From Chelativorans multitrophicus (GTDB taxonomy: Bacteria; Pseudomonadota; Alphaproteobacteria; Rhizobiales; Rhizobiaceae): a stretch of DNA of 64,000 bases. Position numbers and translations under genes: made by a program. Under the pieces are notes generated by a model. The model did no database searches. It worked only from the letters and a program-made list of their open reading frames with translations, and was not told where the DNA came from. Positions within the stretch are counted from its first letter, which is position 1; each line of letters opens with the position of its first letter. Below, piece by piece: positions 1 through 9,743 of the stretch. The stretch is from NCBI RefSeq assembly GCF_011317445.1, contig NZ_JAAAPL010000002.1:248001-312000 (forward strand), given 5' to 3'.

Positions 1-216
1 CTGGTGGACGAGAAGGCAGAGATCATCCGCCAATGGATTCGGCAGGGGAAGCTAAGGGAGGCCGACCCCCACCACTTCATCTTCGCCATCTGGGCCACCA
101 CCCAGCATTATGCCGATTTCGACGTGCAGGTGCGTGCCGTGCTGGGACCGGAAAAGGGCGGGGAAAGCCGCTTCGAGGACGCGGCGGCATTTCTGGAGAA
201 GCTGTTTTTGGGGTGA
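1..216 (+). CDS. TetR-family regulator, C-terminal part (cut by window edge)
   Basis: An open frame enters from the left edge and stops at 214-216. The last 70 residues resemble the ligand-binding C-terminal domain of TetR regulators of the RutR/YcdC type, with the run IWATTQHYADFDVQVR near its middle, typical of that subfamily. The DNA-binding domain lies outside the window, so neither the regulated pathway nor the ligand can be read. RutR itself senses pyrimidines, but this subfamily is broad and the match is to the fold, so the exact role is inference. The gene is followed by about 150 bases without a clear gene and then the DUF2019 array. Confidence 0.7.
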   Translation: MVDEKAEIIRQWIRQGKLREADPHHFIFAIWATTQHYADFDVQVRAVLGPEKGGESRFEDAAAFLEKLFLG

Positions 217-369
217 GATCTCCCTTCCGGAGGGGATAGATTTCTTGGTACAGCAAGAAAGATGACGAATTCGGAGGGTTGTCTCCAAGAGAGTATCTTA
301 GGGGAAAAAGTTGGGAAGAGAGAGGGCGGATAGGTCCCATGGCCTTCAAAGGTTCGGGGTACTCAAACC

Positions 370-744
370 GTGAAGATCCGTCAGAACCTTGCACGTTTTA
401 CGAGCGAACATTTGGTCATGCGCTTTGCAGAGATCGGGATCGAGCAGGATAACGCGTTGCTTCGAAACGAAATTGGCAGTTTCAACAAGCTTTATGACGA
501 AAAGGCCGCTATCTTGGCAGAATTGAAGAGCCGAGAAGGCGACCAGCGAACGCTCTTGCTCCGGTTATATAGCCATCCCAATATGCAGGTGCGTCTCAAT
601 GCTGCTAAGGCGACGCTGGCTATCGAACCAAACGAAGCACGCAAACAGTTGGAAGCAATCGCAGCGTCAGGCCAAGGTCCGCAGGCCGGCGATGCCGGAA
701 TGTCACTGTGGACGCTCGACGAAGGGATTTTCAAACCAACCTGA
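370..744 (+). CDS. DUF2019 domain protein, copy 1
   Basis: A 124-residue protein with a GTG start. The core from RFAEIGIEQD (about residues 18-27) through RLYSHPNMQVRLNAA (about 66-80) to the tail TLDEGIFKP is the DUF2019 pattern: short helical repeats resembling a HEAT or armadillo unit, common in rhizobia in small paralogous sets. No catalytic residues or signal peptide are visible, so it is probably cytoplasmic. A second, frameshifted copy lies at 1051-1380, and a chimeric fragment with a toxin-like motif lies between them. The arrangement suggests immunity proteins to a contact or polymorphic toxin; that role is inferred from context, not shown. No strong ribosome-binding site was seen for the GTG. 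Confidence 0.75.
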   Translation: MKIRQNLARFTSEHLVMRFAEIGIEQDNALLRNEIGSFNKLYDEKAAILAELKSREGDQRTLLLRLYSHPNMQVRLNAAKATLAIEPNEARKQLEAIAASGQGPQAGDAGMSLWTLDEGIFKPT

Positions 745-768
745 TACGATCTCTAGCGGAGAGAGTAG

Positions 769-996
769 GTGGTTTCCGCCTGCCGACGAGCCGGTCATAC
801 TATAGGATCATATTTCGACAAGGCTGAGCCCCTTGACGTACTCCGGCGCAGTGCACACCAGCCACGGCCCGCCTATGACGTTCACCATATCGTCGAGAAG
901 ACGCCTGCTGAAGCCATGACGAAGTGCAAACAGGAAGGCCTTAAAACGAAGGGCATGCTGGATGCTATCAAAGAAGGGCGGTACATGCCGGAATGA
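769..996 (+). pseudogene. Chimeric remnant: toxin-like HHIVE fragment joined to a DUF2019 tail
   Basis: A 75-codon frame starting at GTG. Its first half contains RPAYDVHHIVEKTPA (about residues 32-46). The HHIVE motif preceded by an aromatic/aspartate pair is characteristic of the C-terminal nuclease-like domains of large polymorphic toxins. The second half, ending GMLDAIKEGRYMPE, matches the end of the DUF2019 protein downstream (GILRALDEGTYVPE). Neither domain is complete, and in-frame stops lie at 742, 754 and 766 just before it. It is best read as a fusion scar left by recombination in a toxin-immunity array, not as a working gene. A small functional product cannot be excluded. Confidence 0.55.
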
Positions 997-1050
997 CGGC
1001 GTCTCGGGCGACAAAGATGAAACCAGGAGCACTTTCCACCGAGGAACTCG

Positions 1051-1380
1051 TTGCCGCGCTTCGCGGAAATCAGCATAGCACAGTATAATGCAAATCTCGA
1101 CCTTGATACCCGCCGCTATAATCGCCTCTTCGATCAGATGATGATTATTTCGGATGAGTTAAAGCGGCGGCCCGGGGACCACCGCAGATATCTATCGTCG
1201 CTGTACCAACATCCTAATACAAAGGTGCGGGCGAAGGCTGCAATCCATACGCTTGCAGTGCTTCCCGAAGAAGCTCGAAAGGTGCTGGAGGAGGTCGGCA
1301 GCTTGAAGGGTTATTCTGGACCCATGGATGCGCGTGGGATTTTGAGGGCATTGGATGAGGGAACGTATGTCCCTGAATAG
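1051..1380 (+). CDS. DUF2019 domain protein, copy 2, N-terminus frameshifted
   Basis: A 109-residue frame (TTG at 1051) with the DUF2019 core: RFAEISIAQYN, a YQHPNTKVRAKAA helix pair and the tail GILRALDEGTYVPE. It is clearly paralogous to 370-744. The expected beginning is present in another frame: an ATG at 1017 gives MKPGALSTEELV, which would run into the core if one base were removed around 1048-1053. The gene is therefore either a recent one-base frameshift pseudogene or is started internally at the TTG. Function unknown; immunity to a lost toxin is a contextual guess. Confidence 0.6.
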   Translation: MPRFAEISIAQYNANLDLDTRRYNRLFDQMMIISDELKRRPGDHRRYLSSLYQHPNTKVRAKAAIHTLAVLPEEARKVLEEVGSLKGYSGPMDARGILRALDEGTYVPE

Positions 1381-1511
1381 AGTGCAACCGGCACGAACTG
1401 CAATCCCCTACACGGTATGACGGGTGTTACGCCATTCCCGATCCAGGCTGACTTTTAATCGATGTTCTAGTCGCCCTTGCATCTTCTCGACCTGCCCCTA
1501 GTTCCCGGCAC

Positions 1512-1673
1512 ATGAACGATCAGTATTCCGCCATGGCTCTTGGTATGGCGCTCGGCATCGGCGTGGGCGCGGCAATAGGCGCGGCGATGGACAATGTCGC
1601 CATTGGAATAGCCGTCGGGATTGCACTCGGGGCGGCCGCCGGCGCCGCCTATCATGCCAGAAGAGGCGGTTAG
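1512..1673 (+). CDS. Glycine-zipper miniprotein (53 aa)
   Basis: The ATG at 1512 opens a 53-residue frame that is almost wholly small and hydrophobic: repeated G-x-x-x-G/A-x-x-x-G spacing (for example GMALGIGVGAAIGAAMD) over two probable membrane helices, ending in a basic tail HARRGG. This is the layout of glycine-zipper membrane proteins. No enzyme motif is present. It stands alone between the DUF2019 array and the convergent thiamine-diphosphate enzyme. A good ribosome-binding site is not obvious, so the start and expression are uncertain, but the composition is not what a random frame in GC-rich DNA gives. Confidence 0.5.
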   Translation: MNDQYSAMALGMALGIGVGAAIGAAMDNVAIGIAVGIALGAAAGAAYHARRGG

Positions 1674-1704
1674 GCGGCGCTCACATCCCCTGAGGTCAGA
1701 AGAA

Positions 1705-3354
1705 TTATCGCCCCTCACGGATCTGCGTCAGCGTCTTTGTCGGCGTGATCGCTTCCGGGTCGAGCTTTATCTCAATGATCGCCGGCTTTCCGCTTTCCCG
1801 CGCGCGCTCGAAGGCAGGCGCGAAATCCTCCGTCTTCTCCACCGTCTCGCCATAGCCGCCATAGGCGCGGGCGAGCGCCGCAAAGTCAGGGTTCTTCAAG
1901 TCGGTGCCGGAGACACGGCCGGGATATTCGCGCTCCTGGTGCATGCGGATTGTGCCATAGGTCCCGTTATTGACGACGATCACGATGATGGGCAGGTCAT
2001 GTTGCACGGCGGTGGCAAATTCCTGCCCGTTCATGAGGAAACAGCCGTCGCCCGCGAACGCCACCACGAGGCGGTCTGGGAAAAGATCCTTTGCCGCCAC
2101 CGCGGCCGGCGTGCCGTAGCCCATCGAGCCCGATGTGGGCGCGCTCTGCGTGCCATAGCGGCGGAAGCGGTGGAAGCGGTGGATCCAGGTCGCGTAGTTG
2201 CCCGCGCCGTTGGTGATGATCGCATCCTCCGGCAAGACGCTTTCGAGGTGGTTCCAAATCGGTCCCATATGCACGGCGCCGGGGCCGGTCTCAGGCGGTG
2301 TCGACCATGTGAGATAGGCGCCGTGGAGTCGCGTCGTCTCATCGGCCCAGTCGGGCGTGGCGCCGGGATCGAGTTCCGCGAAAGCCGCGGCGAAGGCCGC
2401 GGGCGAGGCATTGATGGCAAGCGTCGGGCGGTAGACGCGGCCGAGTTCGTTCGCGTCGGGGTGCACATGCACCAGCTTCTGGTCGGGGTAGGGGCTCTTC
2501 AGAAGCGTGTAATCTGAAGACGGGATCTCCCCGAAACGTCCGCCGACGAGCAGCACGAGATCGGCGCTCTTGATCGCCTCGGCCAGCTTCGGGTTCGGGC
2601 CGATGCCGATATCGCCTGCATAGCAGGGGTGCAGGTGATCGAACAGCATCTGGCGGCGGAAGGAGACGCCTACGGGAAGCGCCCAGCGCTCCGCCGCCTT
2701 CTGGAAGGCCGACACGGAGGCTTCGTCCCAGCGGGTGCCGCCAAGGATGACGAAGGGACGTTTCGCTGTGCCCAGAAGCTCTTCCAGCTTCTGCATCTCG
2801 TGATGGCCGGGGCGGGTTTCCACCGGCGTATAGGGCAGGGCGGCGGGCGCCTCAGCCGTTTCCGTCAGCATGTCCTCGGGAAGGGAGATGACCACCGGGC
2901 CGGGCCGGCCGGAGGTGGCGACCGAAAAGGCGCGCGTGACGATTTCGGGAATGCGGGCCGGATCGTCGATTTCCGTCGCCCATTTGGCGAGCGGCCCGAA
3001 CAGGGCGCGGTAATCCACTTCCTGAAAGGCCTCGCGCTCGCGGGCATGGCTTGCCACCTGGCCGATGAAAAGGATCATCGGCACCGAGTCCTGCCTTGCG
3101 ATATGGATGCCGGCCGTCGCGTTCGTGGCGCCTGGCCCACGCGTGACGAAGCAGATGCCGGGGCGGCCGGTGAGCCTTCCGTGGCAATCGGCCATCATGG
3201 CCGCGCCGCCTTCCTGGCGGCAGACGATGGTGCGGATCTTGGAATCGTGGAGCGCGTCGAGCACTGCCAGATAGCTTTCGCCCGGCACGCAGTAGAGGCG
3301 ATCCACGCCATTTGCTTCCAAGGCTTCGACGATGAGTTGACCGCCGCTCTTCAC
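1705..3354 (-). CDS. Thiamine-diphosphate-dependent enzyme, acetolactate-synthase-like
   Basis: A 549-residue member of the IlvB/2-oxoacid decarboxylase superfamily with the usual three domains. The catalytic glutamate that activates thiamine diphosphate is E48 in CRQEGGAAM. The cofactor/Mg motif begins GDGCFLMNGQEF at about residue 435 and ends at VVNN near 462-463. The central domain is the FAD/ADP-like Rossmann region. There is no ilvN-type regulatory subunit nearby, so biosynthetic acetolactate synthase is unlikely. Its GTG start overlaps the stop of the CaiB-type gene by 4 bases (GTGA), so the two are one translational unit. Candidate activities are decarboxylation or lysis of an acyl-CoA (oxalyl-CoA decarboxylase or 2-hydroxyacyl-CoA lyase type) or of another 2-oxoacid; substrate unknown. 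Confidence 0.85.
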   Translation of the reverse strand: MKSGGQLIVEALEANGVDRLYCVPGESYLAVLDALHDSKIRTIVCRQEGGAAMMADCHGRLTGRPGICFVTRGPGATNATAGIHIARQDSVPMILFIGQVASHAREREAFQEVDYRALFGPLAKWATEIDDPARIPEIVTRAFSVATSGRPGPVVISLPEDMLTETAEAPAALPYTPVETRPGHHEMQKLEELLGTAKRPFVILGGTRWDEASVSAFQKAAERWALPVGVSFRRQMLFDHLHPCYAGDIGIGPNPKLAEAIKSADLVLLVGGRFGEIPSSDYTLLKSPYPDQKLVHVHPDANELGRVYRPTLAINASPAAFAAAFAELDPGATPDWADETTRLHGAYLTWSTPPETGPGAVHMGPIWNHLESVLPEDAIITNGAGNYATWIHRFHRFRRYGTQSAPTSGSMGYGTPAAVAAKDLFPDRLVVAFAGDGCFLMNGQEFATAVQHDLPIIVIVVNNGTYGTIRMHQEREYPGRVSGTDLKNPDFAALARAYGGYGETVEKTEDFAPAFERARESGKPAIIEIKLDPEAITPTKTLTQIREGR

Positions 3355-4523
3355 GTGCTTTCCTCCAGTTCGCGCAGGATTTCCTCGGTATGTTCGCCCA
3401 GCCGCGGGCTTGGGCGCGTATAGGCAAGCGGGGTTTGCGACATGACCATCGGCGCGCGCACGGAGGGAAGCGCGTTGCCGTCCGCGTCCTTCAGGTCGAG
3501 CCGCATTCCGCGGGCGATGGTCTGCGGGTCGGCGAACATGTCGGCGATCGTGTTAATGGGGCTTGCCGGCACGCCCGCCTCTTCGAGGCTTTTAAGGAGC
3601 AGATCGCGTGCGAATGTCTTCAGCCTCAGCGCGATTTCGCTCCTGAGCCGCTCGCGGTTGGCGACGCGCGCGGCGTTGGTGGAGAATTCAGGATTGGCCG
3701 CCAGTTCCTCGCGGCCTATTACGGCGCAGAAACGCTCGAACTGCCTGTCATTGCCGACAGCCAGGATGAAATGCCCGTCCACCACCTCGAAGACCTCGTA
3801 AGGGGAGATATTGGGATGCGCATTGCCCATGCGGACCGGGGCGATGCCGGAGACCAAATAATTCAGGTTCTGGTTGGCGAGCACCGAAACCTGCGTATCG
3901 AACAGCGCCATGTCGATATGCTGCCCCTCGCCGGTCTTTTCCGCGTGGCGGAGCGCCGCCTGAATTGCGATGACGGAATAAAGGCCGGTGAAGATATCGG
4001 TGACGGCAACACCCACCTTCTGCGGCTCGCCGTCGGCGGGCCCGGTGATCGACATCAGGCCGGACATGCCCTGTATGATGAAATCATAGCCCGCACGCGG
4101 AGCATAGGGTCCATCCTGCCCGAATCCGGTGATGGAGCAGTAGACGAGGCGCGGGTTGATCGCCTTCAGGCTCTCGTAATCGAGGCCGTATTTTTTTAGG
4201 CCGCCGAGCTTGAAGTTCTCGATCAGCACGTCGGCCGAGGCGATCAGCTTCAGGAGAACCGCGCGGTCTTCCTCCCTCGTGAAATCAAGCGCGATCGAGC
4301 GCTTTCCCCTGTTGCAGGAATGAAAATAGGCGGCCGAAAGGTTCTCTCCGTCCTTTCCCGTCACGAAGGGCGGGCCCCATTTGCGGGTGTCATCGCCCCC
4401 GTCCGGGTTTTCGACCTTGATAACTTCGGCGCCGAGATCGGCCAGAAGCTGGCCTGCCCAGGGGCCTGCGAGAATGCGGGCAAGCTCGATGACACGGATA
4501 TTGGAAAGCGGCGGTTCGGCCAT
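3351..4523 (-). CDS. CaiB/BaiF-type (family III) CoA-transferase
   Basis: A 390-residue protein beginning MAEPPLSNIRVIELARILAG, the standard opening of family III CoA-transferases. It has the GAEVIKVE strand near residue 32 and a GVAVTDIFTGLY segment whose aspartate (about D176) aligns with the catalytic Asp of formyl-CoA transferase. These enzymes move CoA between carboxylic acids through an acyl-aspartyl intermediate in interlocked dimers. The frame is open far upstream, but this ATG is where the family homology begins. It is the first gene of a two-gene unit with the thiamine-diphosphate enzyme, echoing the frc-oxc pairing for oxalate, though the partner is not a clear oxalyl-CoA decarboxylase. 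Substrate is inferred only. Confidence 0.9.
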   Translation of the reverse strand: MAEPPLSNIRVIELARILAGPWAGQLLADLGAEVIKVENPDGGDDTRKWGPPFVTGKDGENLSAAYFHSCNRGKRSIALDFTREEDRAVLLKLIASADVLIENFKLGGLKKYGLDYESLKAINPRLVYCSITGFGQDGPYAPRAGYDFIIQGMSGLMSITGPADGEPQKVGVAVTDIFTGLYSVIAIQAALRHAEKTGEGQHIDMALFDTQVSVLANQNLNYLVSGIAPVRMGNAHPNISPYEVFEVVDGHFILAVGNDRQFERFCAVIGREELAANPEFSTNAARVANRERLRSEIALRLKTFARDLLLKSLEEAGVPASPINTIADMFADPQTIARGMRLDLKDADGNALPSVRAPMVMSQTPLAYTRPSPRLGEHTEEILRELEEST

Positions 4524-4652
4524 CGTCCTTGCTGCTCCATTCTCTCGGTGAGAGGCACGGAAAGGGCGATTTCGCCCCCCAACGCCATGAAACATCAAAG
4601 CCCTACCGTCGTTTGTGTTGGAAGACAACTGGTTGAGGCAGGAGGACAGGTC

Positions 4653-5084
4653 ATGCAGATCCAGGAAATCATGACAAGGTCGGTCGATCTTATCGACCCC
4701 AACGCCACCATCCGCGAAGCCGCCCGCAAAATGCGCGAGGACAATGTCGGAGCCCTGCCGGTGGGCGAAAACGACCGGCTGATCGGCATGGTAACCGACC
4801 GCGACATCACGGTTCGCGCGGTGGCCGAGGAACGGTCTGCCGGCAATACCAGTGTGCGGGAGGTTATGTCGGAAAGGGTGGCCTACTGCTATGAGGATGA
4901 CGATGCGGAACGCGCAGCCGCAGTCATGGCGCGGCATCAGGTCCGGCGGCTGCCGGTGATCAATCGCGATAAGCGGCTCGTTGGCATCGTGGCGCTCGCA
5001 GATCTCGTCCGCGGGGATGGCCTGGCCGCCGGACACGCGTTGGAAGGCATATCGGAGCCGAGCGATCAGCCGAGGCTGATGTAG
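4653..5084 (+). CDS. Tandem CBS-domain protein
   Basis: A 143-residue stand-alone pair of CBS domains. The first starts MQIQEIMTRSVDLI and includes GALPVGENDRLIGMVTDRDI; the second includes SERVAYCYEDDDAERAA and RRLPVINRDKRLVGIVALAD. CBS pairs bind adenosine nucleotides or SAM and act as energy or stress sensors; here no effector domain is attached. The ATG at 4653 is preceded by AGGAGG at about 4640, which fixes the start although the frame is open further upstream. It is divergent from the CoA-transferase. Similar small CBS proteins in rhizobia are often stress-induced, but the target here is unknown. Confidence 0.9.
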   Translation: MQIQEIMTRSVDLIDPNATIREAARKMREDNVGALPVGENDRLIGMVTDRDITVRAVAEERSAGNTSVREVMSERVAYCYEDDDAERAAAVMARHQVRRLPVINRDKRLVGIVALADLVRGDGLAAGHALEGISEPSDQPRLM

Positions 5085-5102
5085 AACTGATAGCGGGCGC
5101 TT

Positions 5103-6038
5103 TCAGGTTCGCGACAGCACCTTTTCAGCCCAGTTCGCGAAATCGCGCATGATGAGATTTCGATTCAGCTCGTTGAGAGGTTCGTGCCGGCTTTCCGGGT
5201 AAATCGTTGTTTCCAGGTCTGAAAAGCCGTTCCTGCGAAGGCGCTTTTCAAGCCTTCTGAGCGCAATGCCTCCCGCTGTCGAAGGGTCCGCGCCGCCCCC
5301 CGTAAGCTGGATCGGAAGCGTCTTCGGGATCGCCCGGAGCGCACGGTCGTTCACCGCTATCAGATTGAAATTGAAGACAGCGCGCCATAAGCCCACCGTC
5401 GCATCCCAGCCGCAGAGCGGATCGGCGATATAGCGGTCCACTTCGCTTGTGTCTTGCGAGAGCCAGTCGAAGGGCGTTCGCGCATCCGGGACAGCCTTCG
5501 CCCAGGCGCGGAAGGTGAGGCGCGGCATGATCCGCGAGGGAACGTCCGAGCCGAGCCGGAAGCGCTCCCAGGCAAGGAAGGCCTTTGCCGCCTGCGCTTC
5601 GATCCGCGTCGCGAGCGGCATGTTCCAGAGTGCTGCCGCGCGCACGCGCTGCGGATGGCGTGCCAGAAAGGCAAGCGCGATCATCGCCCCCATGGAATGG
5701 CCGAAGAGGATGACCGGCAAGCCCGGATGCTTCTCGGCGATATGGTCGTGGACGGCCAGAACGTCCGCCAGCACGTTATCCGCCGCGGGCTCCGGCCCGA
5801 AAGAGCCGAGCGCCGCCCGCGGCGCCTCAGTATGGCCGTGGCCTCGGTGGTCATGCGCGTAAGTATGGAAGCCGTGCCCTGCAAGAAATGCGGCGAAGCG
5901 GCCATAGCGGCCGGCATGCTCGGCCAATCCGTGATTGATCTGGACGACAGCGCGCGGACTGCCTTCGGCGCCTTGCATGTAAAGCCGGAGCGTTGCCCCG
6001 GTCGGGCTGTTCAATGTCGTCTCGGTCTTGAATGCCAC
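5103..6038 (-). CDS. Alpha/beta hydrolase, monoacylglycerol lipase / lysophospholipase type
   Basis: A 311-residue alpha/beta hydrolase of the serine aminopeptidase/lysophospholipase L2 class. The oxyanion-side motif is NHGLAEHAGRY (about 35-45); the nucleophile elbow GHSMGA places Ser at about 115; an Asp near 251 (GGADPST) and His near 285 (SRHEPLN) complete the triad. It has no signal peptide, so it is probably a cytoplasmic esterase acting on mono-acylglycerols or lysolipids. The GTG start is supported by GGGGAG just upstream. It faces the CBS gene tail to tail and is divergent from the ABC-F gene. Exact substrate unknown. Confidence 0.87.
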   Translation of the reverse strand: MAFKTETTLNSPTGATLRLYMQGAEGSPRAVVQINHGLAEHAGRYGRFAAFLAGHGFHTYAHDHRGHGHTEAPRAALGSFGPEPAADNVLADVLAVHDHIAEKHPGLPVILFGHSMGAMIALAFLARHPQRVRAAALWNMPLATRIEAQAAKAFLAWERFRLGSDVPSRIMPRLTFRAWAKAVPDARTPFDWLSQDTSEVDRYIADPLCGWDATVGLWRAVFNFNLIAVNDRALRAIPKTLPIQLTGGGADPSTAGGIALRRLEKRLRRNGFSDLETTIYPESRHEPLNELNRNLIMRDFANWAEKVLSRT

Positions 6039-6207
6039 GTTGCTCCCCGGGCGTCTTTGGCCTACATACGCGGCGAAAAAGCAAACAGGGGGTAGTGAAT
6101 AGCAAGTAGGGAAAGATGTGGCCCCGAGCGCCTGTTCGAGATCCCTATTGGCTACTTCCTATTCGCTGTTTGCGTCCATTCCCACACCACGGAGCAGTTT
6201 CGCCCCC

Positions 6208-7857
<1,650 letters not shown>

Positions 7858-7998
7858 GCTAAGATTTGCTTAGGAACCAAACGGCTCCTTCGGCGTTAGA
7901 GAACCTAATGCGTCTGGCGGGGACCGAGCGATGACAATTTCACAGCATCAACCGGAAGAACGGCTCCCGCTTTGCCGCCTGGCATTCCGCGCCGTTCC

Positions 7999-8391
7999 AT
8001 GGTGATGAACAATATGTCCGCCGATTCCAGCAGTCTCGAAGGTCTCCGTGTCTTTATCGTCGAAGATGAGGCGCTGGTCGCCATGAATCTCGAGATGATT
8101 CTGGAGGATCTTGGTTGCCTTGTCGTTGGCCCCGCCATGCGCTTCGACCGCGCCGAGGAGATGGTGGATGGCGATCTGGCCGCCGATATCGCCATTCTGG
8201 ACGTCAATGTCAGCGGCAAGCAGGTCTTCCCGCTGGCACACCGGCTCGCGGACAGGATGCCGGTAATCTTCGCCACCGGCTACGACCAGTCGGGAATACC
8301 CGCCGAGTGGCACAGCCGCCCCATGCTGCAAAAGCCCTACACGAGCGATGAAGTGATGCGCGTTCTTTCCCAAGCGTTAGGGGATAAGTAA
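7999..8391 (+). CDS. Single-domain response regulator
   Basis: A receiver domain with no output domain (130 residues from the ATG at 7999). The acidic pair is E22-D23 (VEDEALV), the phospho-acceptor is D68 (AILDVNVSG), the switch Thr is in FATGYD and the conserved Lys is in QKPYTSDE (about 112). Such lone receivers often act as phosphate shuttles or sinks in general stress or chemotaxis-like circuits of rhizobia. No kinase gene is adjacent. In-frame starts at 7972, 8005 and 8014 are also possible; none has a strong ribosome-binding site, so the first few residues are uncertain. Confidence 0.85.
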   Translation: MVMNNMSADSSSLEGLRVFIVEDEALVAMNLEMILEDLGCLVVGPAMRFDRAEEMVDGDLAADIAILDVNVSGKQVFPLAHRLADRMPVIFATGYDQSGIPAEWHSRPMLQKPYTSDEVMRVLSQALGDK

Positions 8392-8465
8392 GCCTAGCCT
8401 CGTTGCGCCGTCGCAAATAAACCTTATTCCATTCCCTTCCTCGGCAGTAAGCGGTATCCAACAGG

Positions 8466-9689
8466 ATGGAGCCGAGTGCGGCTTCGGTGCGAAGGGCATG
8501 GAAGATGCTACGCCGGATTAGCGAGCGTGAGTCGGAAAATCCTGCACCAGACCGGGAGCGGGAAGGATTTGGCCGCGTCTGCCTTTCCGGCCTCGGCGTC
8601 GAGATTCCGCGCGCAGTCATTTCCAACGAAGAACTCGTCGACAGCTTCAACCGATGGGTGGAAACACAAAATATCCGCAGGGCAGCGCTGGGCGAGGAGC
8701 CGCTGCCGCGTTCCGATGCGGATTTTATCGTCCAGGCGTCGGGCATCCGGCAGCGCCATGTTTATGAGCGGGAAGGCATTCTGGACCCGGCGCGGATGGC
8801 TCCGCGCATTCCGGCAAGGCGCGACGACGAGCTTTCCGTCATGGCCGAGTTCGGTCTCAAGGCCGCGCGGAAGGCGCTCGATCATGCGCGGCTCTCCCCG
8901 CGCGATATCGATCTCGTAATCTGCTCCGCCGCGCATCATCAGCGTCCCTATCCGGCCATCGCCATCGAAATCCAGCAGGCTTTGGGCGCCGAAGGCGCTG
9001 CATTCGACATGGGCCTCGGCTGCTCCTCGGCACTTTTGGGCCTCCACACGGCAGCCAATCTGGTGCGGACCGGCGCGCACCGCCGCGTGCTCGTGGTGAC
9101 CCCGGAGCTGATCACGGCACATCTCGACTTCCGCGACCGACAGACGCATTTCATCTTCGGCGACGCAGCCACCGCCATGGTGGTGGAGGGTATGGATTCC
9201 GGCGGCAGCTATTCCGGCCGATTTGAAGTGATCGATACGCGGCTCTGGACCCAGTTCTCAAGCAATATCCGCACGAATTTTGGGTTTCTCAGCCGCCTCG
9301 CCCAGGACGATCCCTATAACCTCGCCGTCGAAGGCCAGCTCATCAAGCAGGCGGGCAGCAAGGTCTTCAAGGAGGTCACACTGGCGGGGCACCAGTTCAT
9401 CGTGGATTTCCTGGGCGAATATGGGCACACGCCGCTCACCATGCGCCGATTTTGGCTGCACCAGGCGAATGCCCGCATGAACAAGATGATTCTCAAGCTC
9501 GCTTTCGGCGAGGAGGTGGGGCAGGACCGTGCGCCCACCGTTCTTGAACGGCTCGGCAATACGGCGGCCGCGGGCGCCATCATCGCGCTCGCTGAAAATT
9601 ACGAAGACATGCAGCCCGGCGAATTCGGCCTCCTCTGCGCCTTCGGCGCCGGCTATTCCATAGGCGGCGCGCTGTTAAGGATGATGTAA
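8466..9689 (+). CDS. Beta-ketoacyl-ACP synthase III family protein (long, PA3286-like)
   Basis: A thiolase-fold enzyme of 407 residues, longer than housekeeping FabH (about 320). The active-site Cys is C186 in GLGCSSALLG; His is in HQANARMN (about 332) and Asn in GNTAAA (about 365). The N-terminal segment with SDADFIVQASGIRQRHVYEREGIL is the hallmark of the subgroup described in Pseudomonas as a beta-ketodecanoyl-ACP synthase, which takes medium-chain acyl-CoA into fatty acid synthesis. It probably links beta-oxidation products to lipid synthesis. It stands alone, so the substrate chain length is inferred from family only. The ATG at 8466 or 8511 could start it. Confidence 0.87.
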   Translation: MEPSAASVRRAWKMLRRISERESENPAPDREREGFGRVCLSGLGVEIPRAVISNEELVDSFNRWVETQNIRRAALGEEPLPRSDADFIVQASGIRQRHVYEREGILDPARMAPRIPARRDDELSVMAEFGLKAARKALDHARLSPRDIDLVICSAAHHQRPYPAIAIEIQQALGAEGAAFDMGLGCSSALLGLHTAANLVRTGAHRRVLVVTPELITAHLDFRDRQTHFIFGDAATAMVVEGMDSGGSYSGRFEVIDTRLWTQFSSNIRTNFGFLSRLAQDDPYNLAVEGQLIKQAGSKVFKEVTLAGHQFIVDFLGEYGHTPLTMRRFWLHQANARMNKMILKLAFGEEVGQDRAPTVLERLGNTAAAGAIIALAENYEDMQPGEFGLLCAFGAGYSIGGALLRMM

Positions 9690-9743
9690 GGGCTCCTGCG
9701 CGATGCCCTTGCGTGATGCGCACGCATTCAGGACCGAGGAAAG

